Assembly: GCA_003952965.2 (NCBI GenBank)
Contig: CM025850.1
Location: forward strand, 29,186,839 to 29,250,838
Source of the DNA: Morella rubra
Lineage: Eukaryota > Streptophyta > Magnoliopsida > Fagales > Myricaceae
Length of the DNA: 64,000 nucleotides
Direction of reading: 5' to 3'
The notes under the pieces were generated by a model. It had not been told where the DNA came from. It did not search any database and saw only the letters and a program-made list of their open reading frames with translations. A program made the position numbers and the translations under genes. Positions 10,925 to 22,685 of this stretch are shown one piece after another (within the stretch, counting starts at the first letter, position 1; every line of letters starts with the position of its first letter).

Positions 10925-12097
10925 ATGGGTGAGAGAGTGGAGTGGTCGGATCTGCCAAAGGAACTGTTGCCGATTATCGGCAAAAGCCTCGAAACCCGCG
11001 TCGACGTTCTCCGATTTCGCAGCGTCTGTAGCTCCTGGCGTTCCTCTATTCCCCCGTTTCGCGTTAACTCTCCTCGCTTCCCTGTTAAATTCCCTCATCC
11101 TTGCTCTTCGTCATTGGATTTGGGGCTGACATATCTCTGCCAGAGTGCTCTCTATCGCCTTCAGACACTAAACCCTTCAACTTCAACTTCTTCGTCTTCT
11201 TCTTCCAACAAGGGCTGGTTGATCAAGGTTGAAGAGTCAAACCCAGGAGAGTTGCGCCTTTTGGAACCTCTCTCGAACATCCAAATCAGGTCCTTCCCTC
11301 TCAACCCCCACACGTTGAACTTGCTCAACTGTCGGATCGTGGAGTTGACTAAAGTGTGTGCGCTTAGATTTTTATTTGCCGCTGAACCCGGATCAGAAGA
11401 CGGAAGAAAATATGAACTCAGCGAGAGCGCTATTCCTGGCGTGGATAAAGTTGTGATGTTCCCGAATTCCCCATGGACTAGTGCAGACGAGTGTGCGATT
11501 TTCGTGCTATTCCTTCACGGGAAGTTGGCTTTTGCAAAATATAGGGATGAGAATCTGACCTTCGTAGATGACGGGAGCTCTGAATTTGACGATATTATTG
11601 TTTATAAAGGCCAATTCTACGTTGTTGATAGATTGGGAATAGTTTGGTGGATCGATTGCTCGTCCTTGAAGTTGGTACAGTATTCGCCTCCGCTATGTGG
11701 GTTGGGCGTGCATAAGCATTTGGTGGAGTCGTGTGGAGCTCTTTACGTTGTCGATAGATACCTTGACGGGGAACGGAGGAGGCTTGAGCTTGACAACTTT
11801 TTCAGTTTCAGAGCCCAGGATTGTTCCAAGACAGTGTGTTTCGAAGTGTACAGGCTGGATGAAGATTGGGATCAATGGGTCCTGGAGAAAAGCTTGGGTG
11901 ACAAAGCGTTTGTTTTGGGTACTGACTGTTCTTTCTCTGTTTCGACTCAAGAATTATTTGGATTTGAAGGGAATCGCATTTACTTCATTGATCACCAAGA
12001 AAATCGTGTTTTCAATTTAGAGGATCACAGCATTGAAGAGTTGGTATGTTCGGAAGATCATTTTGATCGATTTTGGCCCTTTCCCAGATTGGCATAA
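10925..12097 (+). CDS. F-box/DUF295 protein, SKIP23-like (A-type, intact)
   Basis: A single exon of 390 codons from ATG 10925 (MGERVEWSDLPKELL) to the stop ending at 12097. The frame stays open upstream but without an ATG, and all A copies share this ATG. Residues about 5-42 are an F-box (WSDLPKELLPIIGKSL, VLRFRSVCSSWRSS), which in this family binds the SKP1-like ASK subunit of SCF ubiquitin ligases. A Ser-rich linker follows, then the DUF295 domain with KGQFYVVDRLG, WWIDCSSL, HLVESCGALYVVDRY and FEVYRLDE. The protein is likely a substrate receptor, with the target unknown. SKIP23 in Arabidopsis is the family reference. It is the only intact gene among the first three A copies, and its promoter and 3' flank are shared with them. 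Confidence 0.9.
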   Translation: MGERVEWSDLPKELLPIIGKSLETRVDVLRFRSVCSSWRSSIPPFRVNSPRFPVKFPHPCSSSLDLGLTYLCQSALYRLQTLNPSTSTSSSSSSNKGWLIKVEESNPGELRLLEPLSNIQIRSFPLNPHTLNLLNCRIVELTKVCALRFLFAAEPGSEDGRKYELSESAIPGVDKVVMFPNSPWTSADECAIFVLFLHGKLAFAKYRDENLTFVDDGSSEFDDIIVYKGQFYVVDRLGIVWWIDCSSLKLVQYSPPLCGLGVHKHLVESCGALYVVDRYLDGERRRLELDNFFSFRAQDCSKTVCFEVYRLDEDWDQWVLEKSLGDKAFVLGTDCSFSVSTQELFGFEGNRIYFIDHQENRVFNLEDHSIEELVCSEDHFDRFWPFPRLA

Positions 12098-13920
12098 CCC
12101 AAGGCAGCAGTGCATAGATGCAAGTACGAAATTTTCAGGTTTGCTCGCTCTCTCTCCTTTGCAAAGAAGAATAACAACTCTCCCTAGCTCTCACCAAGTC
12201 TGCCTAGGGAAACCTGGTTCCATGTCGTTGTCTTTTGCTTTGTTTTCTTTGCACTAGTTTCTTCTTTTTTTTTTCAGCTAGAACTCCAGACCCCCTGCCA
12301 CCTGCTGCCGATCAAGCGCCTCACTAGTGGCTTTGCTTTTCTCTGCTCCATTTCTTTTGGGTTTTCAAGAGGATGGTATCCTATCCTTGTGATATCCCAT
12401 CCTCTATCTCACTTTGTGATTAGTTTTTTTTTTTTTTTCCACTTTTGATTAGCTAATCTATCACTGCACTGTAAATCACAAAAAAAAAAAAAAAAAAAGA
12501 AGAGGGGAAAATACATTTTTTGGCTGCTAATTAATGAGCATGTTTGTTTTGCATTTTAAACCCTAAATATCAATTTTAACTTTCAGTCTATTTTTTTTTA
12601 TCAAATTAAACATAAATTGACTTTTAAAAAAAATATATATATGAGATGTCAATTATATCCTTAAAAAGTCAAATATAATATGTTAGGAATAAATAATTTA
12701 TGGGTATAATGTCTCAAATGGTAATTTAAGTTGTAAAGTGTAAAAACTATTGTAGTTTGCAGGTAAAAATATATTTTCTCAAAAAATAAACAAACCACAT
12801 AGAAGACAAGGTACATCCATGGGCATAAATAGCGGAAAAAATTCATAACCAAAATTACTCTAAATAATTCAAGCCTAATACATCTAAATCTCACTATTTC
12901 ACACAAAAGAATCTATTACCTATAATTTTCTTTTATCAAACTTTAATATGATTAGGACAACAAGTTGAACCCCGATTAATGATATATTCCTAGAGCTATC
13001 CTTCAAGCAATGAAATCACGACAACTGCAAGAAAAAATTGTGAGTTGGATCTCCCTTTTCTTCTTTATCTAAAAAGATGGCCTTCAATAGGAATGGTACA
13101 TGTAAAAAAATATAGAAATTCAATGACCAGATATTGGCAACAAATCTGTGCAGCTTTATGAAGTAATACCAATAAACTTTCATTGTATTTGAATCTACAG
13201 TATAAAATACAATAAAAATCAAGAGCACTATAGATCCATTAAACAGGTAAAAAAGATTAACTCTGAATAAGTCAAGAAATTACAAATACTTCGTGCCGGT
13301 AGAAAGAGCTGATGGCAGGAAGATCCATATATTTATGTTGTTGTTGTTGCTAGCAAACTGAAGGTCTTAACTAAAGAAAAATTTGAAAACATTCTTCTAA
13401 TTTTGTCTCACGAGTTGTACTGCTCTCATGGGGAAATAGAACATGCATGGGCCTTAAAGCCATTCTTCAATGTAAGTATTAGGTAGACAGCCGTTTTTTT
13501 CTCTATTTGTGCAAGGGGCCTAGTTTTCAATTGAGTCCAGCACGAACAGTCGAGCCCAAAAAAAGACAAAGACTGAAGAAGTTTTCCTCATAAATTTAAA
13601 AACTGAAAAAAAAAAAATTCTTACTTCATCCGGTGGTGATGGCTCCAGGACCCACTAGCGCCTAGAAGGTCTTAACCAAATCTCACGAGTTGTACTGCTC
13701 TCATGGGGAAATAGAACATGCATGGGCCTTTAAGCCTTCTTCAATGTGAGTGATTACGTAGACAGCCGTTTTTTTCTCTATTTTTTAGTGGGTTAAGGGA
13801 TCAAGTTCTGTCAATATGAGGATCCAGCACGAACAGTCGAGCCCAAAAAAATAAGACAAATGAGGATAAAGCAGAAGTTCCTATAATACTTTCTTTTATT
13901 TTTATACTGTTCCCCGATTC
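12098..13920. other. Inter-gene repeat flank between A copies
   Basis: No gene. It holds a shared 3' flank (12098-12400), polyA/T tracts, the recurrent TGATATATTCCTAGAGC block (about 12977) and two successive copies of the promoter motif GGGGAAATAGAACATGCATG (about 13430 and 13708). The promoter block is therefore itself partly duplicated here. Confidence 0.6.
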
Positions 13921-15106
13921 TATACAGTCAGTCAACTAACACGGATCACGGATCTGCCAGCAGGTCGAAACCCGGGACGAATTTCGCAGCGTCTGTAGTC
14001 AAGATCCCTCTCTTTCACGCTAACTCTCCTCGCTTCCCCTATCCCCCATCCCAGCTCTTCGTCATCGCGATTCGTTATCTCTGCCAGCGTACTCTCTATC
14101 GCCTGCAGCCGCTCGAATCGACTTCAAGCTCTGCAATTCTCCTCGCTTCTTTAAATTCTTCTTCGTTCCGATCACTCTGCCAGGGCCTTAGTCCTTCAAC
14201 TGCAATTTCTTCTTCTTCTTCTTCCAACCAGGGTTATTGATCAAGGTCGAAGAGTCTAATCCAGGAGAGTTGATTCTATTAGATCCTCTCTCGAATCGCC
14301 AAATTAGTTCCTCCCCTTACAACCGAAAGACGTTGAACTTGCTGAACTGTCGGATCGTGGAGCTGACTAAAGCGTGGGCGCTAAGTTATACCGTTGAACC
14401 CAGATCAGAAGCTGGAAATAACCATGTATACACTAAGAAAGCTATTACTGGCGTGAATAAAGTTGTGATGTTCCCGAATTCCCCATGGACGAGCGCAGAC
14501 GAGTGTGCGATTTTCGTGCTTTTTCTCGATGGGAAGTTGGCTTTTGCAAAATATGGGGATGAGAATCTGACCCCAGTAGATGACGGGAGCTCTGAATTTG
14601 ACGATATTATTGTTTATAAAGGTCAATTCTACGTGGTTGATAGATTGGGAATAGTTTCGTGGATCGATTGCTCGTCCTTGAATTTGGTACAGTATTCGCA
14701 ACCGCTATGTGGGTCGGGTAAGCAGAAGCATTTGGTGGAGTCTGGTGGAGCTCTTTATGTTCTGGATAGATACCTTAAGGGGGAACGGAGGATTCTGCTC
14801 GACAACAACTTCAGGGTCAGATACCATGGTTGGACCAAGACAGTGGGTTTCCGAGTGTACAGGCTAGATGAAGAGCGGGGTCAATGGATCCGGGAGAAAA
14901 GCTTGGGTGACAAAGCGTTTGGTTTGAGTGATGATTGTTCTTTCTCTGTTTCGACTCGAGAATTATTCGGATTTAAAGGGAATCGCATTTACTTCCTTGC
15001 TACTGAAGGAATTTGTGTTTTCAATTTGGAGGATCGCAGCATTAAAGAGTCGGTATGTTCCGCAGATCATTTTGATCGATTTTGGCCGTTTCCCAGATTG
15101 GCATAA
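13921..15106 (+). pseudogene. F-box/DUF295 A-type copy 3 with destroyed F-box
   Basis: The 5' part (13921-14230) is scrambled by deletions. The ATG region is lost (CACGGATCACGG where intact copies have CACGGATCATGG). Only pieces such as TTTCGCAGCGTCTGTAG survive, and a one-base loss occurs at CAGGGTTATTGATC. From about 14237 to 15106 a 289-codon frame with an intact DUF295 region remains open (IKVEESNPGEL to WPFPRLA). No early ATG exists in that frame until the MFPNSPWTSADE segment, so a full F-box protein cannot be made. A short DUF295-only product from an internal ATG is possible but unproven. Confidence 0.82.
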
Positions 15107-16484
15107 CCCAAGGCAGCAGCGCATAGATGCAAGTATGAAATTTTCTGGTTTGCTAGCTCTCTCTCCTTTGCAAAGAAGAATAACGACACTCCCTAGCTCA
15201 CACCGTGTCTGCCTGGGGACCCTGGTTCCATGGCGTTGTCTTTTGCTTTGTTTTCTTTGCACTAGTTTCTTTTGTTCAGGTAGATCTCCAGACCTCCTGC
15301 CACCCGTTGCCCATCAAGCGCTTCATTAGTGGCTTTGTTCTGCTCTGCTCCATTTCTTTTGGGGGTTTTTTTTTTCTAAGCATTTCTTTTGGGTTTTCAT
15401 GAGGATGGCATCCTATACCTGGACTCTATCTATCTCACTTTGTGATTAGCATTTTCTTTTAATAGATCACTTTGTGATTAGCTAACTGTGATAGATCTTG
15501 CTTATTTCGTATTGCTGTGAATCGACCCATCTATCACTGGCACTGTAAATCACAAAAAAAAAAAAGAGGGAGAAAATACACTTTTTCTACTGCTAATTAA
15601 TCCTCTCTAAATTATCACTTTTAACCGGTCTATTTTTTTCATCAAATTGATCAGAAATTTGACTTTTTTAACAAAGATATGAAATATTGATTATGCCCTT
15701 AAAAAGTCAAATTCAATGCGTTAGGTATTGATAATTTAAATTACAAAGTGTGAAAACTATTGTCTTTTATAAGTAAAAAATGTATTTTTCTCAAGAATAA
15801 ACAAAACACATGGAAGGGCAAGGTACATCCATGGGCATACATAACAGAAAAAATTCATAAAGAAAATTACTCTAAATAATTAAAACTTAATACATCTAAA
15901 TCTCACTACTTTCCACAGAAAAAATAAAATAAAAATCTATTACCCTATAATTTTCTTCTATCAAGTACAGTTCAACCCAGCTTCTGCTTTGAACCTTGCA
16001 AAATTAATGATATATTCCTAGAGCTATCCTTCAAGCAATGAAATCACGACTATTGCAAGAAAAAATTGTCAGTTGGATCTCCCTTTTCTTCTTTGGTGGT
16101 AATCGGACGTAGAAATTTTAGAGTATTGGGATTGGTAAAAAGTGAAGAGAGAAATAATTAAAATTAATTTTTATATTTATTTGGAGTGAAAATTGATGAT
16201 TTGATGAGGAGAGATATAATTTTAAGAAGTTATTTTATGGGATAGAAATATTGGGTGGTAGAAATTTTGAGTAATAAACACCACCTCTATCTAAAAAGTT
16301 GGCCTTCAATAGGACATGGTATTTGTACTCTCTAAAATATATATGACCAAATATTCTACCATAAAGCAACAAATGAGGAGGTAGTTATTGCTTAAAAACA
16401 AAACCAACGTAGATCCAAACAAGATTAGACTGCAAAAAAAGGTGTACTTCTCATTTTTTGAAGATCTTAATAAGGGCTGCTCAT
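15107..16484. other. 3' flank of copy 3, AT-rich repeat
   Basis: Shared A-type 3' flank to about 15560, then AT-rich sequence with the TGATATATTCCTAGAGC block (about 16007). A possible MITE near 16096-16270 has GTAGAAATTTT repeated near both ends. No gene was found. Confidence 0.5.
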
Positions 16485-17340
16485 TTTAACTGTCGGTGCC
16501 AGAAAAACCAGCACTGGTGTCGGGAACCGCTACACTGACGATTCTTGGTACTGGTGCCAGCAGTAAAACTAGCCATTTACCGGTGATATTATTGGTGACG
16601 GTTTACTACCAAAAATTTCCGACGATAAACCGTCACCAATGGCCCTTTTTTTGGATTTTTTTTTGTATTTTTTTTTAAACGGCGCCTCGCAAATGCTTGC
16701 GATGGGGTTAGGGCTAACTCCATCGCTTTTATTTTTTTAATAAAAATAAATAAAAAAGGGTGTCATTCTCTATATAAAGAGAACGGCGCCTTGCAGTTGC
16801 AATGGGGTTAGGGTAAAAACCCTAACCCCATCACTTTTTTTTTTTAATAAAAAATAAAACAAAACATCGCCGTCTCTACTTAAAGAGAACGGCGCCGTTT
16901 GGGTTAGGGTTATTAAACCCTAACCTTTAACGATGAGATGAGTACGCCGTTTCCTCAAGACCTCAGCCGCGAAGAATCCAGAGTCTCAGACTCTCTCTGC
17001 TCTCCCCTGCCCCCACATTGCCCCTCACTCTCCTCCGTCTCCATCGTCTTCGTCGCCCATCCTAGAGCAGTTGGGTTATGACGTTTTGAAGATGGTCTTC
17101 ACAATTTTCATTGCTTTTAAAGATGAGTTTTTTTTCGTGGATTTATTTTGTGAATCTGGATTTTTTCTATGAATTTGGTGTTTTTCGTTGTGAATCTGTG
17201 ATGGTTTTCATTTTGGGTTCGAGGAGAAGAGAAAATTTTTTGTGAAATTTTATGAACCGGTGGTGACCGGTTATTTTGTAACCGTCACCGGTAATGGCTG
17301 GTTATTTGAACTGCCGATTCCGGTGTCGGTGTCAAATATA
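16485..17340. mobile_element. Candidate non-autonomous DNA element rich in hairpins
   Basis: The segment is absent at the equivalent place before the paralogous copy at 23707 (about 23160). Its ends share GGTGACGGTT motifs in opposite orientations. Near the left end is a perfect 15-bp inverted pair, 16591-16605 and 16626-16640. Near the right end are GGTGACCGG (about 17263) and CCGTCACCGG (about 17281). The middle has three hairpins and a GC-rich leader-like tract with CTCTCTGC and CCATCGTC. No transposase frame and no clear TSD were found, so the superfamily is open; subterminal repeats suggest CACTA-like or MULE-like. Confidence 0.5.
16700..16925. repeat. Three successive telo-box-like hairpins
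   Basis: Near-perfect palindromes lie at 16700-16727 (GCGATGGGGTTAG arm, one mismatch), 16802-16831 (13-bp arms ATGGGGTTAGGGT, loop AAAA) and 16902-16925 (10-bp arms GGTTAGGGTT, loop ATTA). The second and third are preceded by AAAGAGAACGGCGCC, and the first by a related CGGCGCCTCGC. The arms contain GGTTAGGG/CCCTAACC, close to the plant telo-box. Confidence 0.8.
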
Positions 17341-17890
17341 GGCCACCATGATTAATAATGATGGTACCGATTTTAACCAAACCGGCATCTACATCACGAT
17401 TACCCAACCCAAATCTTAACTGAAGAAAAATTAGAAAACATTTTTCTAATTTCTTTCTCACGAGGTGTACATCTCTCATGGGAAAATAGGACATGCATGG
17501 GCCTTAAGGCCTTCTCCAATGTGAGTGATTAGGTAGACAACCCTTTTTTTTTTTTTCTGTGTTTTGTACTGCGTTAAGGGGCTAAGGGGCCTGGTTCTGT
17601 CAATACGAGAATCTAGCACGGACACTCGAGCCCAAAAAAAAAAAGAGACGTGAGGATTTAAGGGAGAAGTTTTCCTGATAAATAAATAAAAGCTTTTTTT
17701 TTGAAAAAAAAAATCCATTGAGGAACAATACCCCAGTTCCCCGGATGCAGATTGCAGGACCAAAACTCGAGCCCAAATCCAATAAGGGAGAAGAACAGTC
17801 GAATAAGTGAGAAAGAAAAGAAAAAGAATTTTTTTACTTTCCCAATTTAGTGGCCTGTGCTGCGATACAGTCAGTCAACCAACACGGATC

Positions 17891-19045
17891 ATGGGTGAGA
17901 TGGAGTGGTCGGATCTGCCAAAGGAACTGTTGCCGATGATCGGCAAAAGCCTTGAAACCCGGGTCGACGTTCTCCGATTTCGCAGCGTCTGTAGCTCATG
18001 GCGTTCCTCTATCCCTCTCTTTCACGCTAACTCTCCTCGCTTCCCCTTAAAATTCCCCCATCCCAGCCCTTCGTCATCGCCATCAACTTATCTCTGCCAG
18101 CGTACTCTCTATCGCCTGCAGCCGCTGAATCCTTCAACTGCAATTTCTTCTTCTTCTTCTTCAACCAGGGTTGCTTGATCAAGGTCGAAGAGTCTAATCC
18201 AGGAGAGTTGAGTCTTTTCGATCCTCTCTCGAATAGCCGAATTAGGTCCTCCCGGACTCTCAACCCAAAGACTTTGAACTTGCTGAACTGTCGGATTGTG
18301 GAGTTGACTAAAGCGTGTGCGCTAAGTTTTTTCTGTCCCGATGGATGCAGATCAGAAGCTGGAAGAAACCATGAATCCACTACGAAAGCTATTACTGGCG
18401 TGGATAAAGTTGTGATGTTCCCGAATTCCCCATGGACGAGTGCAGACGAGTGTGCGATTTTCGTGCTCTTTCTCGACGGGAAATTGGGTTTTGCAAAATA
18501 TGGGGATGAGCAGCTGACCCCAGTAAGTGTCTGGAGCCCTGAATTTGATGATATAATTGTTTATAAAGGCCAGTTCTATGTGGTTGATAGATTGGGAATA
18601 GTTTCGTGGATCGATTGCTCGTCCTTGAAGTTGGTACAGTATTCTCCTCCGCTATGTGGGTTGGGTGAGCAGAAGCATTTGGTGGAGTCTGGTGGAGCTC
18701 TTTATGTTCTGGATAGATACTTCGACGGCGAACGGAGGATTCAGCTCGACAACAACTTCAGTGTCAGAGTCCATAATTGTCCCAAGACAGTGGGTTTCCA
18801 AGTGTACAGGCTAGATGAAGAGTGGGGTCAATGGATCCGGGAGAAAAGCTTGGGGGACAAAGCGTTTGGATGATTGTTCTTTCTCTGTTTCGACTCGAGA
18901 ATTATTCGGATTTAAAGGGAATCGCATTTACTTCCTTGCTAGTGAAGAAATTTATGTTTTCAATCTGGAGGATCGCAGCATTAAAGAGTTGGTACGTCCT
19001 GCCGATGCTTTTGCTCAATTTTGGGCCTATACCAACTTGGCTTAA
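17891..19045 (+). pseudogene. F-box/DUF295 A-type copy 4, two frameshifts
   Basis: It starts at the conserved ATG (MGEMEWSDLPKELLPMIGK) with a complete F-box. One C is missing at about 18162 (TTCTTCAACC against TTCTTCCAACC in the partner), which ends translation after about 95 residues. Eight bases are missing at about 18868 (GCGTTTGGATGATT). The net loss of nine restores the original frame for the last 60 codons. Between the lesions the DUF295 frame appears identical in protein to the intact gene at 23707. The lesions could be real or sequence/assembly errors. Confidence 0.85.
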
Positions 19046-19350
19046 CCCAAGGCAGCAATGCAGCCACAATGCAAGTATGAAATTCTTCTAGTTTGCTCGT
19101 TCTCTCTCCTTTCCTTGTCTTTTGGTTTCGTTTCCTATGCCCTGCTCCATTTCTTATGGGTTTTCACGACGATGCATGTATTCTATCCTTGAACTACATC
19201 TATCTCACTAATTGTCAGAGTCCATAACACTAGTGGGTTTTGTATGACAGGCTTGAAAATCTAAGACAATGTTATCCACTCTTGGGAAAAAAATGAATAT
19301 ATTGTTGTTCTTTCTACTAAGACTCGCCCGATTTATGGCCTATCAGTGGG

Positions 19351-20010
19351 GTCGCATTTACAGTGAAGAAATTTATGTTTTCAATGGAGGATCTCAGCAT
19401 TAAAGAGTTGGTACGTAATAACGCAGATGATCAGGTGTTTGCGGTCGTTTCATTTGTAGGGTCTTTGACGACGGAAATTTGGGTTTTGCAAACCGTGGAG
19501 ACGAGGATCTGTGACCCTTCGTAAGGCGGTCAGGCCGTTTTTTGTAGTCTTTGACGACGGAAATTTGAATGCGAGGATCTGACCCTCGTAGGCGGTGGCC
19601 GGAACGTTGAATGCGTTGTGTATAAGGGGAAATTGTATTTTGTTGATATGTGGGGAGCAGTTTGGTGGATCAAATATCCATCGTTGGAGTTGGTACAGTT
19701 TTGCCGTCCGCTCTATGGTTTTGGTAGTCCGATGATCATGAAGCGTTTGGTGGAGTCGTGTGGAGCTCTTTATCTTGTTAATGGTTACTTCAACATGATG
19801 AATAGTAGTGTGTATAAACTGAATGAAGTGTGCGGTCGATGGGTTAGGGTGAAAAGCTTGGGTGATCAAGTGTTCGTTTTGTTCTCTGATTGTTCTTTCT
19901 CCATTTCGCTCTAGAAGTTGCAGGGTTTAGAAGCAATTGCATCTACTTCATTCAAGACGACGGCATTCGCTTTTACAGTTTCGAGGTTCACAGCTAGCTC
20001 TACTCCGGCG
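19351..20010 (+). pseudogene. B-type DUF295 fragment, chimeric
   Basis: The left part (about 19351-19412) matches the 3' end of A-type genes (CGCATTTACAGTGAAGAAAT, then GATCTCAGCATTAAAGAGTT). It is joined to B-type sequence beginning TAATAACGCAGATGATCAGG. The stretch TTTGACGACGGAAATTTG with GAGGATCTG occurs twice, showing an internal duplication. A 98-codon frame from 19618 encodes the DUF295 core (YKGKLYFVDMWGAVWWIKYP, MKRLVESCGALYLVNGY). It stops at SISL* where the intact gene reads SISALE. No F-box is present. Confidence 0.8.
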
Positions 20011-20655
20011 ATTGAAATTTTTTTGCTCGTCTATTCTGGCCAGCTCGCCAGCTTGGCTTGCAATAAGTTGTAATTAATCTCAATGGAACTCTACTGCTGT
20101 GGTATTATTTTAATTTCATTAATTCGGTTTTAGTTATGATTGTATTTGAATTTTAAGTTTTAGTTCAGGTTTAATAGAATATTCTTTTATTTAAATTTAA
20201 ATTTCTGAAATATAATATCTCACATAAAAACTGAATTTGAATCTGTTCGTGCTTAGAGGAAAGGAAGGAGGAGGGTGGGTTTTTTCAGTTCTTTTTAGTA
20301 CTTCTATTCTTTTAGACATTTTCACTAATAGAGAATAATATTTTGTGAATACAAAAATAATAGAAACCAAATCCAAAACATTACTAATTAACAGATTTTT
20401 GTCTCAAAATAAATTTTGAATAAAAAAAATGTGAAATTTAAATTTGCACCCAAAATAAAAACTAAATCTTAAGTCGAATATTTTTATAAATCAAGACCTA
20501 AGTACCCTATTCAAAGAGCACAATGAAGAAATATTATTTTAGACTGGCTAAAATTATGGTCTGCAAACCTGCCCTCGTCATAGGACTTGATACCTGTATT
20601 CTCTGAAAAAAAATATAGAAATTCATATGACCAGATATTCTACGCTTTCAAAGCG

Positions 20656-21742
20656 TTTGTCGACGTTCTCCGATTTCGCAGCGTCTGTAGCTCCTGGCGT
20701 TTTTCTACCCCTCTCTTTCCCGCTAACTCTCCTCGCTTCCCCTTTAAAGTCCCCCATCCCAGCTCTTCGTCATCGCGATCGAGTTATCTCTGCCAGCGTA
20801 CTCTCTATCGCCTGCAGCCGCTATTTCAACTGCAATTTCTTCTTCTTCTTCTTCCAACCAGGGTTGGTTGATCAAGGTCGAAGAGTCTAATTCAGGAGAG
20901 TTGACTTTTAGAACCTCTCTCGAATCGCCAAATTAGGTCCTCCCCTCTCGACCCAAAGACGTTGAAGTTGAACTTGCTGAACTGCCGGATCGTGGAGTTG
21001 ACTAAAGCGTGTGTGCTAAGTTTTTTCTATACCGTTGGACCCAGATCAGAAGCTGGAAGAAACCATGTATCCACTAGGAAATTTATTACTGGCGTGAATA
21101 AAGCAGTGATGTTCCCGAATTCGGCATGGACTAGTGCAGACGAGTGTGCGATTTTCGTGCTTTTTCTTGATGGGAAATTGGGTTTTGCAAAATATGGGAA
21201 TGAGGAGCTGACCCCAGTAAATGACTGGAGCCCTGAATTTGATGATATAATTGTTTATAAAGGTCAGTTCTATGTTGTTGATAGATTGGGAATAGTTTCG
21301 TGGATCGATTGCTCGTCCTTGAAGTTGGTACAGTTTTCGCCTCCGCTATGTGGGTTGGGCGGGCAGAAGCATTTGGTGGAGTCTGGTGGAGCTCTTTATG
21401 TTCTGGATAGATACCTTGACGGCGAACGGAGGATTCAGCTCGACAACAACTTCAGTGTCAGAGTCCATAATTGTCCCAAGACAGTGGGTTTCCAAGTGTA
21501 CAGGCTAGATGAAGAGTGGGGTCAATGGATCCGGGAGAAAAGCTTGGGGGACAAAGCGTTTGCTTTGAGTGATGATTGTTCTTTCTCTGTTTCGACTCGA
21601 GAATTATTCGGATTTGAAGGGAATCGCATTTACTTCCTTGATAGTGCAGAAATTTATGTTTTCAATTTGGAGGATCGCAGCTTTAAAGAGTTGGTACGTC
21701 CTGGCGATGATTTTGCTATTTTGGGCCCTTACCAACTTGGCT
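20656..21742 (+). pseudogene. F-box/DUF295 A-type copy 5, 5'-truncated
   Basis: Flank sequence ending CCAGATATTCTAC is joined at about 20643 to the middle of an F-box (VDVLRFRSVCSSWRFS), so promoter, ATG and first F-box helix are gone. Further losses against the intact partner at 26984 are 4 bases near 20821, 2 near 20908 and 2 near 21719. The DUF295 part (about 20962-21742) is otherwise almost the same as in that gene. The last change lets the frame run on past the normal stop to 21933. Confidence 0.85.
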
Positions 21743-22075
21743 TAACCCAAAGGCAGGAATGCGGCCAAGATGAAAGTATGAAATCTCTCCCTGTCTTTTG
21801 GTTTCGTGCGGGTTTTCACGAGGATGGTATCCTATCCTTGAACTCCATCTATCTCACGAATTGGTCAATTGGTGGGATTTGTTATTTGTGCTTTTTCTCT
21901 TGCTTATTCCCTATGACACTATACTCAGTATGATTAATATATTGATGTAAATCTGAGACATTATGTTAAAATATCCACTCTTGGCGAAAATTAATGAATA
22001 TATTAGTAGAGCAATCTTGCACTAAGAAATACTTAAGCCCGACACTTTATGGCCTATCAGTGATGGACAAGCATG

Positions 22076-22215
22076 TAGGACTTTAAATTATTCGTTATGT
22101 CACACTAGTTTCAATTTCAGGAAGTCAAAACATAAGTTGAAATCGTTTGTGAAAATAAAGCAGACCTAGTGGACGGGATTAGAATTTGTTGGTGGTCTTT
22201 CTATTGTGGCGACGA
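22076..22215. repeat. Truncated SINE-like repeat
   Basis: Matches part of the 28607-28882 repeat (GCATGTAGGACTTTA ... GGCGACGAGCTCGAAC) with internal deletions, and ends abruptly where B-type coding sequence begins. Confidence 0.6.
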
Positions 22216-22685
22216 GCTCGAACGTTCGTTTTTTGTAGTCTTTGACGACGGAAATTTGGGTTATGCAAACTTAGGGGACGAGGATCTGACCCTCGTAGGT
22301 GGTGGCCGGAACGTTGAATGCCATGATATCGTTGTGTATAAGGGGAAATTGTATTTTGTTGATTGGTGGATCAAATTATCCATCCTTGGGAGTTGGTACA
22401 GTTTTCCGATCCGCTATATTGGTTTTGGCAGTCGATGAAGCGTTTGGTGGAGTCGTGTGGAGCTCTTTATCTTCTTGATGGTTTCAACACATGAATAGTA
22501 TGTGTATAAACTGCATGAAGGGTCTGGTAGATGGGTTAGGGTGAAGAACTTGGATGACCAAGCGTTCATTTTCTTTCTGATTGTTCTTTCTCCATTTCCG
22601 CTCCAGAAGTTGCAGGGTTTAGAAGCAATTGCATCTACTTCATTCATGACACGAATTCACGTTTTCAGTTTCAGGTTCACGGCTA
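22216..22685 (+). pseudogene. B-type DUF295 fragment 2
   Basis: Begins at VFDDGNLGYANLGDEDLTLVG and runs to the end of the gene, with frameshifts near 22360, 22490 and 22575. Its diagnostic residues (YANLGDEDL, HEGSGRWVRVKNLDDQAF) match the intact gene at 34897 rather than the one at 30172. The F-box half is absent. The junction with the SINE-like repeat at about 22215 shows GTTCG microhomology. Confidence 0.8.

Larger units (their letters stand above)
17410..22215. repeat. Segmental duplication block 1 (A-B-A), partner of 23260-28816
   Basis: Promoter, A copy, B fragment, second A copy and SINE-like tail occur in the same order as in 23260-28816 and read almost identically, apart from short and long deletions and homopolymer length changes. 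The long deletion removes the promoter and F-box start of the second A copy at about 20640. Confidence 0.85.

Noticed and set aside
11693-11950. Minus-strand ORFs antisense to F-box genes (also near 8793, 14405, 19450, 25418, 35842)
   Set aside because: They are mirror frames of conserved coding sequence and have no independent features.
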